Of a stretch of DNA of 64,000 nucleotides, positions 9,557 to 18,475 are shown in pieces. Position 1 is the first letter of the stretch; the number at the start of each line of letters is the position of its first letter. The stretch is taken from assembly GCF_900465315.1 (NCBI RefSeq), contig NZ_UBIX01000009.1; one strand, 5' to 3'. The translations under genes and the position numbers were made by a program. The stretch is from Asaia bogorensis_B. Lineage in GTDB: Bacteria > Pseudomonadota > Alphaproteobacteria > Acetobacterales > Acetobacteraceae. The notes under the pieces were generated by a model. That model had not been told where the DNA came from, did not search any database, and saw only the letters and a program-made list of their open reading frames with translations.

Positions 9557-10491
9557 GTCTGAAGATTGCCGTCCTTCAGGGAGGCATTTCGAGCGAGCGA
9601 CCCGTCAGTCTGCGTAGTGGCGCTGGCGTTGCACAGGCTCTCGTTGAAGCCGGTCATGATGTTGTCAGTGTCGATGCCGGCCCCGATCTGGCCGAAACGA
9701 TCCGCGCCCTGCGCGCTGCAGCACCGGATGTCGTGTTCAATGCGCTGCATGGCCCGCTGGGTGAAGATGGTGCCATTCAGGGCGTTCTGGAGTGGCTGGG
9801 CCTGACCTACACCCATTCTTCCATTCGGGCGTCCTCGCTCGCCATGGACAAGGAGGCCTCGCGCCGCGTGTTTGCTGCGGCCGGTCTGCCCGTGGCCGAA
9901 GGGCGCGTCGTGACGATGGAGGAACTCGCGGCGGCCGATCCTCTGCCTACGCCCTATGTGGTCAAGCCCATCGCTGAAGGGTCATCATTCGGGGTCGAGA
10001 TTGTCCGGGCCGGCAGCAACCGCCGTCAGACCATTGCCTCGAACTGGGCCTTTGGCCGCGAGGCACTGGTTGAGGAATATATTCCGGGTCGCGAACTCAC
10101 CGTCGCCGTGCTGGGTGACCGGGCTCTGACCGTGACTGATATCGTGGCGGCGTCCCCCACAGGCGATTTCTACGATTTCGACGCGAAATACGCACCCGGT
10201 GGTTCGGTGCATCACGTGCCAGCGCAAGTGCCCGAAGCCATTTTTACCCAGGCCTTGCGCGTGGCCGAGAACGCCCATCGTGCGCTGGGCTGCTCGGGTG
10301 CCTCGCGTGCCGATTTCCGTTATGACGAGGAAACGTCCCGTCTGATCCTTCTGGAAGTCAATACGCAACCCGGCATGACCGCAACCTCTCTCCTGCCGGA
10401 ACAGGCCGCCTATTGTGGCATATCCTACCCGGAACTCTGCGACTGGATCGTGCGTGATGCTCTCGCCACGCGGGGCAAACAGGCCAGATGA
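9553..10491 (+). CDS. ddl: D-alanine:D-alanine ligase
   Basis: ATP-grasp enzyme making the D-Ala-D-Ala used by MurF. The chosen ATG (9553) overlaps the murB stop and gives MSLKIAVLQGG at the family N-terminus, 312 aa; the frame is open upstream to 9508 but that part lies inside murB. Visible motifs: NALHGPLGEDGAIQGVLE, YTHSSIRASSLAMDK, the ATP-grasp lysine region YVVKPIAEGSSFGV, and the metal-binding end LLEVNTQPGMT. The stop overlaps the ftsQ start. Confidence 0.96.
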   Translation: MSLKIAVLQGGISSERPVSLRSGAGVAQALVEAGHDVVSVDAGPDLAETIRALRAAAPDVVFNALHGPLGEDGAIQGVLEWLGLTYTHSSIRASSLAMDKEASRRVFAAAGLPVAEGRVVTMEELAAADPLPTPYVVKPIAEGSSFGVEIVRAGSNRRQTIASNWAFGREALVEEYIPGRELTVAVLGDRALTVTDIVAASPTGDFYDFDAKYAPGGSVHHVPAQVPEAIFTQALRVAENAHRALGCSGASRADFRYDEETSRLILLEVNTQPGMTATSLLPEQAAYCGISYPELCDWIVRDALATRGKQAR

Positions 10492-11588
10492 GAAATCGAC
10501 GGCCGGAAGCCCCGTATCGCGGGCCCGTGCAGCAGGACAGGCCCGCGCGTCTTGTGCTGTTCATGCGCCGCCACAAGCGGGGCCTGCGCGTGCTTCTGGC
10601 TTTTCTGTTTCTGCTGGTCGTGGCGGGGGTTGCCGCGTCTTTTCTACGCCTTTCAGCTTCCGAAGTGCGTTTTGCGCCTTACCGGGCGAAACTTGTTCAA
10701 TATCTGCCGTTCCAGATCAAGACGATCCAGGTGGAAGGGCGCAACCTTACGCCAGAGAGTGACCTGATGCGTGCTCTTGGCACCTCGGTCGGCAAGCCGA
10801 TCTTCGGGTTTTCGGTGTCGGCGGCGCGTGACCGCATCGATACCCTGCCCTTTATAGATCACGCGACGGTCGAACGGCATATGCCGGACACCATCGTTAT
10901 CAAGATTACTGAACGCAGCCCGGTGGCCGTCTGGCAGGACCATGGACAGTTCATTCTGATCAACCGCGCTGGCGAGCGCGTGCCGGACCAGGGGCTGGAG
11001 GGCAAAAACGGCCAAGCCTTCGTCAAGCTGCCGCTTGTCGTTGGCGAGGGCGCGAACCTTGCGGCCTCGACGCTGGTAGATGCACTGACGGCAAATCCAT
11101 CGGTCAAGGAGTTCGTTGTCGCGGCCGTGCGCGTCGGGCAGCGTCGGTGGAACCTGACCCTGCGTGATGGCGCAACGATTCTGCTGCCAGAGGGGCAGGA
11201 GCAGGCGGCGCTTGCGCGACTTGCGCAATATCAGGGTCAGTTTCGCCTGCTGGAGCGTCCGGTCGTTTCGATCGATATGCGCCTGCCGGATCGTATGGTC
11301 ATTCATCAATCCCCGGCCACTGAGTCGGCCGCTTCACAAGACCCGAACGGGTCGGATGATACGAAAGACCCCGAGGGTGGCCCTGCCGGAACGCGGATAA
11401 GGCCGGGCCCTTCAACCGGTGCGGAGCGGCAGATGCAGGCCGGGCATCAGGATGACGGACAAAGCGGGCCCGCACCCACCGCCGGAAAACCGCCTCAATC
11501 CTCGCACAGGCTCGGACGTGTTTCCGCCTCACATGACAACGAGAATCGTTCCTCCACCCCCGCAGACGGAGCCTCGCCAGAAGAATGA
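10488..11588 (+). CDS. ftsQ: Cell division protein FtsQ with long polar C-terminal tail
   Basis: Bitopic divisome protein that links FtsA/FtsW-side proteins with the periplasmic FtsL/B complex. 366 aa. Basic cytoplasmic N-terminus, one membrane helix about residues 33-52, POTRA-like domain with IKTIQVEGRNLTPESDL near residue 75, then the FtsQ beta domain ending near residue 275 (SIDMRLPDRMVIH). The remaining roughly 90 residues are Pro/Ser/Gly/Asp-rich, look disordered and are longer than the tails usual in this family. Overlaps ddl and ftsA by four bases each. Confidence 0.93.
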   Translation: MRNRRPEAPYRGPVQQDRPARLVLFMRRHKRGLRVLLAFLFLLVVAGVAASFLRLSASEVRFAPYRAKLVQYLPFQIKTIQVEGRNLTPESDLMRALGTSVGKPIFGFSVSAARDRIDTLPFIDHATVERHMPDTIVIKITERSPVAVWQDHGQFILINRAGERVPDQGLEGKNGQAFVKLPLVVGEGANLAASTLVDALTANPSVKEFVVAAVRVGQRRWNLTLRDGATILLPEGQEQAALARLAQYQGQFRLLERPVVSIDMRLPDRMVIHQSPATESAASQDPNGSDDTKDPEGGPAGTRIRPGPSTGAERQMQAGHQDDGQSGPAPTAGKPPQSSHRLGRVSASHDNENRSSTPADGASPEE

Positions 11589-12985
11589 ATGACCTCGTGG
11601 CCACAGATCCGGACTCCCCCCGAAAGAGGCGCCGCCGAGCAGTGCGCAGCCGCGCGCTTCTGCCTGTCAGCACGGGGCAAAGACATCATGAACGCTCCGA
11701 GGATCATATCCTCGCTCTGCCCCCGGCCGATGAACCGTCCATACCCAGACACTGGCGTGTAGGCGTTTTCGGAGTTCTCGATATCGGCTCGACCAAGATG
11801 ACTTGCCTTATCGGGCGTGGTGAAGCCGATGGCACGCTGCGTGTGCTTGGCTATGGCTGGCGTCGGTCGCGCGGAATACGCAATGGCAACATTGTTGATC
11901 TGAAGGAAGCCGAGCAGGCCATTCGCGCCACTGTCGGTCAGGCCGAAGATGCTGCCGATCGTCGCCTTGACAATATTGCGGTCAATCTCTCCTGCGGACA
12001 TCCTGAGAGCCGCCTGTTCAACGCGCGTATGCCTATCGGCGGCCATGGGGTCAGCGAGGGCGACATGGCCCGCGTTGTGGCAGAGGGGCAGGCTCGTGCG
12101 TTCACTGAGGGCCGGACCGTCATCCACACCCTGCCCATCGGTTATGCGGTGGATGACACCTACGGCATTGTCGATCCACGGGGCCAGGTCTGTGAGCAGC
12201 TCACTGCACGTCTTCACGTCGTCGATGCGGCAACGACTGCTGTTCGTACGCTGGACTCCGTGCTGATGCGCTCTGAACTCAAGATGACGGGTCTCGTCTC
12301 AGCATCACTCGCCTCCGGCCTTTCCGTTCTTGATGCCGATGAGCGCGAACTGGGGGCAACGGTCGTGGATATGGGCGGCGGCACGACCTCGATTGCAGTC
12401 TTTGGCGACGGGATGCTGCGCCATACAGCTTTCCTGCCAGTTGGGGGACTACACGTCACACGTGACCTGGCCGGCATGCTCTCCACGTCGCTGGACGAAG
12501 CCGAACGACTCAAGACAAAATACGGTGCTGCCGAGCTCTCAGCTGAAGATAGCAGTGAGCTCATAACGCTTCAGAAGATAGGTGAGGCCCCCGGCACACT
12601 CACAACGGTTTCGCGGGCGAGACTTGTTTCAGCTATCAGACCACGCATTGAAGAGACACTCGAACTCGTGCGTGATCGCCTCGACGATGCCGGGTTCAGC
12701 CGGACCGGGCGTGAACGTGTCGTATTGACAGGTGGCGCCTCCCTGCTTGATGGCGTCGGGCCAATGGCAGCGCGTATCCTCGACCGACCCGTGCGTCTGG
12801 GCCGACCTCTGGGAATCGTCGGATTGCCGGAAATAGGCGCAAATTCTGCCGGATTCTCAACGGCCTCGGGGCTTTTGGCATGGGTTGCGGGAGCCGACAG
12901 AAGCTTTCACGATGCAGACACCCCGGAACCCCGGCCAGGGGGCTTACTAAAGCGCATGGTGCATTTCATTAGGAGTCGCACATGA
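11585..12985 (+). CDS. ftsA: Cell division protein FtsA with basic N-terminal extension
   Basis: Actin-like ATPase that tethers FtsZ to the inner membrane. 466 aa. The actin-fold core begins near residue 60 with VLDIGSTKMTCLIG. VVDMGGGTTSIAVFGDG (phosphate 2) and VLTGGASLLDGV (adenosine motif) follow. The end GGLLKRMVHFIRSRT fits the amphipathic membrane-targeting helix. About 58 residues precede the core and include the run RKRRRRAVRSR, which is not typical. No in-frame start with a better RBS is visible nearer the core, so the extension appears real. ATGA overlap with ftsQ. Confidence 0.94.
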   Translation: MNDLVATDPDSPRKRRRRAVRSRALLPVSTGQRHHERSEDHILALPPADEPSIPRHWRVGVFGVLDIGSTKMTCLIGRGEADGTLRVLGYGWRRSRGIRNGNIVDLKEAEQAIRATVGQAEDAADRRLDNIAVNLSCGHPESRLFNARMPIGGHGVSEGDMARVVAEGQARAFTEGRTVIHTLPIGYAVDDTYGIVDPRGQVCEQLTARLHVVDAATTAVRTLDSVLMRSELKMTGLVSASLASGLSVLDADERELGATVVDMGGGTTSIAVFGDGMLRHTAFLPVGGLHVTRDLAGMLSTSLDEAERLKTKYGAAELSAEDSSELITLQKIGEAPGTLTTVSRARLVSAIRPRIEETLELVRDRLDDAGFSRTGRERVVLTGGASLLDGVGPMAARILDRPVRLGRPLGIVGLPEIGANSAGFSTASGLLAWVAGADRSFHDADTPEPRPGGLLKRMVHFIRSRT

Positions 12986-12993
12986 CCAAAAAC

Positions 12994-13009
12994 TAACCTA
13001 TTAAGGTTA
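12994..13009 (+). promoter_or_regulatory. ftsA-ftsZ spacer with small hairpin
   Basis: The 83-base gap before ftsZ contains an inverted repeat TAACCT-ATTA-AGGTTA. The same gap starts with AGGAG (12971-12975) placed six bases before ATGACCAAAAACTAA (12982-12996), a five-codon reading frame overlapping the ftsA stop. The region is AT-richer than its flanks and is a natural place for an ftsZ promoter or leader. No clear -35/-10 pair could be assigned. Confidence 0.4.
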
Positions 13010-13068
13010 TGCTTCTTAGTCATTCGCCCTGAATTCGGGCCTGTCAATCGCCCTATCCGGATTACACC

Positions 13069-14547
13069 ATGACGCTCAATCTGACTGCACCGCATTATAA
13101 TTACTCGGACTTTTCTCCGCGCATTACCGTTATCGGCGTTGGTGGCGGTGGCATGAACGCCGTGAACAACATGATCGAGATGCAGTTGCAGGGCGTCGAA
13201 TTCGTTGTGGCCAATACGGATGCGCAGGCCCTTGCGGGTTCACGCGCCGAACGCAGGGTGCAGCTTGGCCCTCACCTTACCCAGGGCCTCGGTGCAGGTG
13301 CGAAACCTGAAATCGGCAAGGCTGCTGCCGAAGAAGCTGCTGAGGAAATCAGCCGCCATATCGATGGCGCACACATGGTTTTTGTAACCGCTGGCATGGG
13401 TGGCGGCACCGGCACAGGCGCAGCACCCGTCATTGCCAAGATGGCCCGTGACCGCAAGATCCTTACAGTTGGCGTAGTCAGCACACCTTTTGGCTTTGAG
13501 GGCGCACGACGCAAAAAGGTGGCCGAAGCTGGCATTGCCGAGCTGCAGCAATATGTCGATACGCTGATTGTCATACCGAACCAGAACCTGTTCCGCATGG
13601 CGACCATGCACACCACCCTGCGCGAAGCCTTCAAGATGGCTGACGAGGTACTCTATATGGGTGTGCGCGGCGTGACCGATCTCATGCTGGCACCCGGGTT
13701 GATCAATCTCGACTTCGCCGATATCCGCACCGTCATGGCCGAGATGGGCAAGGCCATGATGGGCACAGGTGAGGCCGAGGGCGAGGATCGCGCGCTTGAA
13801 GCCGCCAACCGCGCCATTTCGAACCCGCTTCTCGATGATTCGTCGATGTCTGGCGCACGCGGCCTGCTGATCAATATCACTGGTGGCGACGATCTTACCC
13901 TTTATGAAGTTGACCAGGCCGCCGAACGCATCCGTCAGGAAGTGGCCGATGACGCCACGATCATCTGGGGTTCGGCTATCGACTCCTCGCTTAATGGTCG
14001 CATTCGGGTTTCTGTCGTTGCAACCGGCATCGACGGCAGCCGTGAGCCGGAGCCAGAGGAAGTACACGCGCCGGCCGAGCCCTCGCCGGAAGCCCCGATT
14101 GTCAGCGATGGTGCAGAACTCGCCCAGAATTCCGGACAGCAGCCGTTCCAGCCAGCATCAACCTATGCATCAGTCCCGAGACAGCAGCCACATTACGGGC
14201 TGGATGCGCAAGGTCCTGCAAGTGCGGCTCCCTCCCCTCACTCGGTCCCTCCCCAGGCGGCAAAGGTAACCCCAGCGCCAGCGGCTTCGCCACGCTCGGG
14301 CCTGTTTTCGGAACAGGGCCAGCGCCCTGCGCCGGAACCCCAGTCACGCAGCCTGTTTGGTATCGTGACCGGCGCCCTGCGTGGTCGCCCGGCGCCGTCG
14401 AACTACACGCAGCATGACGAGGCTCCCCGGAACGAACCCACCGTAGTGGAACGCGCGGAGCCAGCACGTCCTGCCTCCAGTCATGATACCGGCGAGGAGA
14501 ATGGCCTGGATATCCCCGCCTTCCTGCGTCGCGATCAGGGTCGCTGA
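13069..14547 (+). CDS. ftsZ: Cell division GTPase FtsZ
   Basis: Tubulin-like GTPase that forms the Z ring. 492 aa, long because of a linker. GTPase core residues about 15-325: VGGGGMNAVNNMI, NTDAQAL, the tubulin signature GGGTGTGAAPVIA and the T7-loop region NLDFADIRTVM. After residue about 330 comes a Pro/Ala/Gln-rich linker of about 150 residues. The C-terminal peptide GLDIPAFLRRD binds FtsA and other partners. The RBS is weak. The neighbours ftsQ-ftsA-ftsZ-lpxC confirm identity. Confidence 0.98.
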   Translation: MTLNLTAPHYNYSDFSPRITVIGVGGGGMNAVNNMIEMQLQGVEFVVANTDAQALAGSRAERRVQLGPHLTQGLGAGAKPEIGKAAAEEAAEEISRHIDGAHMVFVTAGMGGGTGTGAAPVIAKMARDRKILTVGVVSTPFGFEGARRKKVAEAGIAELQQYVDTLIVIPNQNLFRMATMHTTLREAFKMADEVLYMGVRGVTDLMLAPGLINLDFADIRTVMAEMGKAMMGTGEAEGEDRALEAANRAISNPLLDDSSMSGARGLLINITGGDDLTLYEVDQAAERIRQEVADDATIIWGSAIDSSLNGRIRVSVVATGIDGSREPEPEEVHAPAEPSPEAPIVSDGAELAQNSGQQPFQPASTYASVPRQQPHYGLDAQGPASAAPSPHSVPPQAAKVTPAPAASPRSGLFSEQGQRPAPEPQSRSLFGIVTGALRGRPAPSNYTQHDEAPRNEPTVVERAEPARPASSHDTGEENGLDIPAFLRRDQGR

Positions 14548-14564
14548 GTTTCGATACACAGTGT

Positions 14565-14601
14565 CATCCTGAAACTGAAATTTACGTTCAGTTTCAGGAT
14601 G
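14565..14601 (+). terminator. Perfect 15-bp hairpin downstream of ftsZ
   Basis: CATCCTGAAACTGAA (14565-14579) is followed by a seven-base loop and its exact reverse complement (14587-14601). It begins 17 bases after the ftsZ stop and ends about 115 bases before lpxC. No T-run follows on either strand, so it may act as an mRNA 3' stabiliser or a partial terminator rather than a classic intrinsic terminator. Confidence 0.7.
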
Positions 14602-14715
14602 TTATGCCGTAATGTTTGGCAATAAACATTGACTGGTCTGCGCCCCCCGATACCGGCTAGAGCTTTCATGAAGCCGCGAACATAACGTTCCGGTAATTCA
14701 GGAGAGCATTCAATC

Positions 14716-15723
14716 ATGCAGATCACGGCCGAGACACCGTACAAAGCATCGATTGTGCCGCCCTCCGTATTCAAGAGTTCGCCGGATTTTCTGTCGCCTT
14801 TCGGTGGCACCACGCTCGCGGCACAGCAATGCACACTCCGACAGCCCATCAGCTGCACAGGAATTGGGCTTCATAGCGGGCAACAGGTTCGGATGGTCCT
14901 CCATCCCGCAGCCACCAATCATGGTATCGTTTTCCGTCGTACCGATTTGCCTGAGGCCCGCTCGATCGCTGCGCGATATGACAATGTTGTCTGCACGCGC
15001 CTTAGCACCGTAATCGCCAATGCAGAGGCGTCGGACATACGTGTCGCGACAATCGAGCATCTGATGGCTGCTCTTCATGCCAATGGCATCGACAATGTAC
15101 TGATTGATATCGACGGCCCCGAAACACCTGTCCTTGATGGCTCTGCTGCTGAGTTCGATTTTCTTATTCAGTGCGCTGGCAAAATCGAACAGGATTGTGC
15201 GCGCGTTGTGATCGAAGTGCTGCGTCCTGTCCGCGTCGAGGATGATAATGGCGCCTTCGCGGAGCTACGCCCTGCGCGCTCTGGCTTCGCCCTCGCCATG
15301 TCGATCGATTTTGCAGCCGGTGCTATTGGCCACCAACGCCATGCCATGCCGTTCACCCTCGATCGCTTTCGTCAGGAAGTCGGCTTTTGCCGCACTTTCG
15401 TGGAGCGTAAGGAAATCGAAACGTTACAGAAAATGGGGCTGGCGCGCGGCGGTTCATTGCATAATGCCATCGTTGTCGAAGGCGACACAGTGCTCAACCC
15501 CTGCGGCCTGCGTCATCCCAAGGAGTTTGTGCGCCACAAGCTCATGGACGCTGTGGGCGATCTGTATCTTGCCGGCCATACGCTCAAGGCAGGCTTCATG
15601 GGCCATAAATCGGGCCATGGATTGAACAACCGCCTCCTGCGATCCCTTTTTTCCTCCGGTGAAAACTGGCGCCTGGCTGGCCAGACGGCTCGTAACAGAA
15701 GTGAAATACACGCAGCAGCGTAA
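14716..15723 (+). CDS. lpxC: UDP-3-O-acyl-N-acetylglucosamine deacetylase LpxC
   Basis: Zn2+ deacetylase, committed step of lipid A synthesis, cytoplasmic. 335 aa. The family core starts near residue 39 (TLRQPISCTGIGLHSG). Catalytic/zinc motifs seen: TIEHLMAALHANGIDN, HKLMDAVGDLYLAGH and the C-terminal GHKSGHGLNNRLLRSL. The preceding 38 residues are an extension; the ATG at 14716 has a good AGGAGA RBS and there is no other in-frame ATG before the core. Lies after ftsZ as in many proteobacteria. Confidence 0.96.
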   Translation: MQITAETPYKASIVPPSVFKSSPDFLSPFGGTTLAAQQCTLRQPISCTGIGLHSGQQVRMVLHPAATNHGIVFRRTDLPEARSIAARYDNVVCTRLSTVIANAEASDIRVATIEHLMAALHANGIDNVLIDIDGPETPVLDGSAAEFDFLIQCAGKIEQDCARVVIEVLRPVRVEDDNGAFAELRPARSGFALAMSIDFAAGAIGHQRHAMPFTLDRFRQEVGFCRTFVERKEIETLQKMGLARGGSLHNAIVVEGDTVLNPCGLRHPKEFVRHKLMDAVGDLYLAGHTLKAGFMGHKSGHGLNNRLLRSLFSSGENWRLAGQTARNRSEIHAAA

Positions 15724-15802
15724 GAGAAACGATCTCGTGCGCCCAGGACTTCCGCGAATGGTCAGGCGTGATATAAGACCGTTCGTCAGTGGAAGAGTCG
15801 GC

Positions 15803-16681
15803 ATGCACCAGAATACAGAACGTCACGTACCTCCTGCCATGAAGCGCCAGCGCTTTGTCAGCGTCATGATGGCTGGCAGCTTTCTGCTCCTGAGCGGATG
15901 CTCGCTCTTTTCAAACAAGGAAGAGGTCAAGGCGCCAAAAGTCGCCAGTGCCGAGACGCTGTATAATTACGGTATCGATGCCCTTCACTCGAAGCGCTAT
16001 ACGCTGGCCAGCGGCGAGTTCGAACTGCTGCAGCAGAATTACCCCTACTCGGGCTATGTCGGTAATGCCGAGCTGATGGAGGGCTATGCCTATTACCTGC
16101 AGGGCGAGTATGCCCTCTCGGTCCAGCAGCTCGAACGCTATCTGCTTCTGCATCCTACCAGCCCTGACGCGGCCTATGCCTATTATCTGCGTGCGCTTTG
16201 CTATTACGAGCAGATTGCCGAGGTGCAGCGTGACCAGCAGGGGACCCTCGAGGCTCTCAACGCGCTTGAGGAAGTCGTGACACGCTTCCCGCAGACAGCC
16301 TATGCCCGCGACGCTCAGCTGAAGATCGACCTTTGCCGTGACCATCTTGCCGGCAAGGAAATGCTTGTCGGCCGCTACTACCAGCAGCAGCACAACTATG
16401 AAGCGGCTCTTGGCCGCTACCAGCGTGTCGTGAACGACTTCCAGACGACCAATCACGTCGCTGAAGCGCTCGAACGCATTGTCGAGGTCAGCCTTGAACT
16501 GGGGCTGGTCGACGAGGCACGCAAATCGGCCTCGGTTCTTGGCTACAACTATCCCGACAGCCAATGGTATCGTTACAGCTACAATCTGCTGCGCAACCGC
16601 AACCTCCTGCCCGATCACAGCGTCGCACCGGGTGGCAAGCAGCGCGGCCTGTTCGGCCGCATGTGGCACTCGGTTTTCTGA
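15803..16681 (+). CDS. bamD: Outer-membrane assembly lipoprotein BamD
   Basis: TPR lipoprotein of the BAM complex that inserts beta-barrel proteins. The signal peptide ends in the lipobox LLLSGC. TPR-like helices follow: LYNYGIDALHSKRYTLASGEF, YPYSGYVGNAELMEGYAYYL, ARDAQLKIDLCRDHLAGKEM. The ATG at 15803 has RBS GGAAGAG and gives 292 aa. The later ATG at 15839 would give a more usual 20-residue signal peptide, so the start is uncertain. The frame is open further upstream into lpxC, but that part is unlikely to be translated. Confidence 0.92.
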   Translation: MHQNTERHVPPAMKRQRFVSVMMAGSFLLLSGCSLFSNKEEVKAPKVASAETLYNYGIDALHSKRYTLASGEFELLQQNYPYSGYVGNAELMEGYAYYLQGEYALSVQQLERYLLLHPTSPDAAYAYYLRALCYYEQIAEVQRDQQGTLEALNALEEVVTRFPQTAYARDAQLKIDLCRDHLAGKEMLVGRYYQQQHNYEAALGRYQRVVNDFQTTNHVAEALERIVEVSLELGLVDEARKSASVLGYNYPDSQWYRYSYNLLRNRNLLPDHSVAPGGKQRGLFGRMWHSVF

Positions 16682-16759
16682 TCCGGACGAGACAAAGACG
16701 CTGGCGCACGCTACCGCCGCCAGCGATGTTTTCAGACTGACACATCAGGACCGTCTTGC

Positions 16760-18475
16760 ATGCTGACTCACCTCTCGATACGCGATGTCGTTCTGATCGA
16801 GAGGCTCGATCTGCCCTTTCATCCGGGACTGACGGTCCTTACGGGTGAGACCGGGGCGGGCAAGTCCATCCTCCTCGACTCCCTTGGACTGGCTCTTGGC
16901 GACCGCGCCAGCGGTGGCCTCGTTCGTGCCGGGGCAGATCAGGCTGGCGTTTCCGCCTGTTTCGATATTCCCGAGGGTCACCCTGTCCATCAGCTTCTTG
17001 CCGAACAGGGCATCGCCCTCGATGACCCGCATGAGCCGCTCGTGCTCCGGCGCACGGTTACCGCCGATGCGCGGTCGCGGGCCTATGTGAACGATCAGCC
17101 CATTGGCGTTGGGCTGTTGCGCCGCATCGCCGCTCTTCTGGTCGAAATCCAGGGCCAGCACGACCAGATGGGTCTGGCGGATCAGGCGACCCATCTCGAT
17201 CTGCTCGACGCTTTTGGCGTGGATCGCAGTGCTCGCGAGGCCGTGGCTCGCGCCTATCGTCGCTGGATCGAACTCACCGCAGCACTCGCCGCAGCGCAGT
17301 CCGAAATGGAAGCAACGCGGCGTGAGGAGGACTGGCTGAGACAGGCAGTTGACGATCTCAGCGTTCTCGCCCCGCAGGAAGATGAGGAAGAGCAACTGGC
17401 TGCGCTGCGTATCGGCCTGCAGCAAAACGAACGACGTGGCGAGGCCATTGCAGCGGCCCTGTCCGAACTAACACCGCGTGACCGTCGCTCCGCCACCCCC
17501 GCCGCAGCCCTGCGCAATGCCAGCCGCACACTGGCCCGCCTGCTACCCTCCCCCGGTGACGACCCCGTCGCCCATTCCGCGCAGCAGGCCCAGGCGCAGG
17601 AGGCACTCGAGGCTTTGGAAAAAGCTGAAGAGGCGCTTGCCGAGGCCGAAACCCTGCTTTCCCGTCTCGCCGCTGATGCAGACACCGACCCCCGCCTGCT
17701 TGAGGAAACCGAAGAACGTCTCTTTGCCCTCCGCGCAGCGGGTCGCAAGCATGGCGTGGCGGTCAATGAACTGGCCGGTTTGCTGTCGAGCCTTCAGGCC
17801 CGCCTTGAAGCGCTGGATTCAGGCAATGCCCGCATCGATCAGCTGATGGCGGAAACGCAGGCCGCGCGGGAGGTGTTTGCCGCAGAAGCAGAGAAACTCA
17901 GCCAGATACGCGAGCGCGCTGCGCGTCGGCTTGAGACCGCTGTCATGGCCGAACTCAAGCCGGTCAGGCTCGAGCGCGCCAAATTCATTGTTTCGCTCAC
18001 GCCACTTGCGCCGGAGGCCTGGAACCTGCGTGGCAAGGAGCAGGCATCCTTCCTGATCGCCGCCAATCCGGGCCAACCGCCTGGCCCACTGGCCAAGGTG
18101 GCCTCGGGCGGCGAATTATCGCGCCTCATGCTGGCTCTGAAGGTCGTGCTTGCCGAACGCTCGGCCATACCCACGCTGGTTTTCGACGAAGTGGATTCCG
18201 GCGTTGGCGGTGCCACAGCCTCGTCCATCGGTGACCGCCTGCATCGTGTGGCGCAGGATGTACAGGTCCTTGTCGTCACCCACAGCCCGCAGGTTGCGGC
18301 GCGTGGCGACCAGCATTTGCGCATCAGCAAGCGTATCCGGAAGGACAGGACAGAAACCCTCGCAGAAAAACTTTCAGCCGAGGAACGCCGCGAGGAGATC
18401 GCGCGTATGCTGGCTGGCGAGACCATAACAGATGCCGCGCGTACGGCCGCTGACAGCCTGCTGGAACAAGAGTGA
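16760..18475 (+). CDS. recN: DNA repair protein RecN
   Basis: SMC-like ATPase for double-strand-break repair. 571 aa. Walker A GETGAGKSILLDSLG is at residues 28-42. Long Glu/Ala/Leu-rich coiled-coil arms follow through about residue 400. The ABC signature ASGGELSRLMLALKVVLAE and Walker B TLVFDEVDSGVGG are near residue 450-480, with the D-loop/switch VLVVTHSPQVAARGDQH after them. Located between bamD and ligA, whose start shares the RecN stop codon. Confidence 0.97.
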   Translation: MLTHLSIRDVVLIERLDLPFHPGLTVLTGETGAGKSILLDSLGLALGDRASGGLVRAGADQAGVSACFDIPEGHPVHQLLAEQGIALDDPHEPLVLRRTVTADARSRAYVNDQPIGVGLLRRIAALLVEIQGQHDQMGLADQATHLDLLDAFGVDRSAREAVARAYRRWIELTAALAAAQSEMEATRREEDWLRQAVDDLSVLAPQEDEEEQLAALRIGLQQNERRGEAIAAALSELTPRDRRSATPAAALRNASRTLARLLPSPGDDPVAHSAQQAQAQEALEALEKAEEALAEAETLLSRLAADADTDPRLLEETEERLFALRAAGRKHGVAVNELAGLLSSLQARLEALDSGNARIDQLMAETQAAREVFAAEAEKLSQIRERAARRLETAVMAELKPVRLERAKFIVSLTPLAPEAWNLRGKEQASFLIAANPGQPPGPLAKVASGGELSRLMLALKVVLAERSAIPTLVFDEVDSGVGGATASSIGDRLHRVAQDVQVLVVTHSPQVAARGDQHLRISKRIRKDRTETLAEKLSAEERREEIARMLAGETITDAARTAADSLLEQE

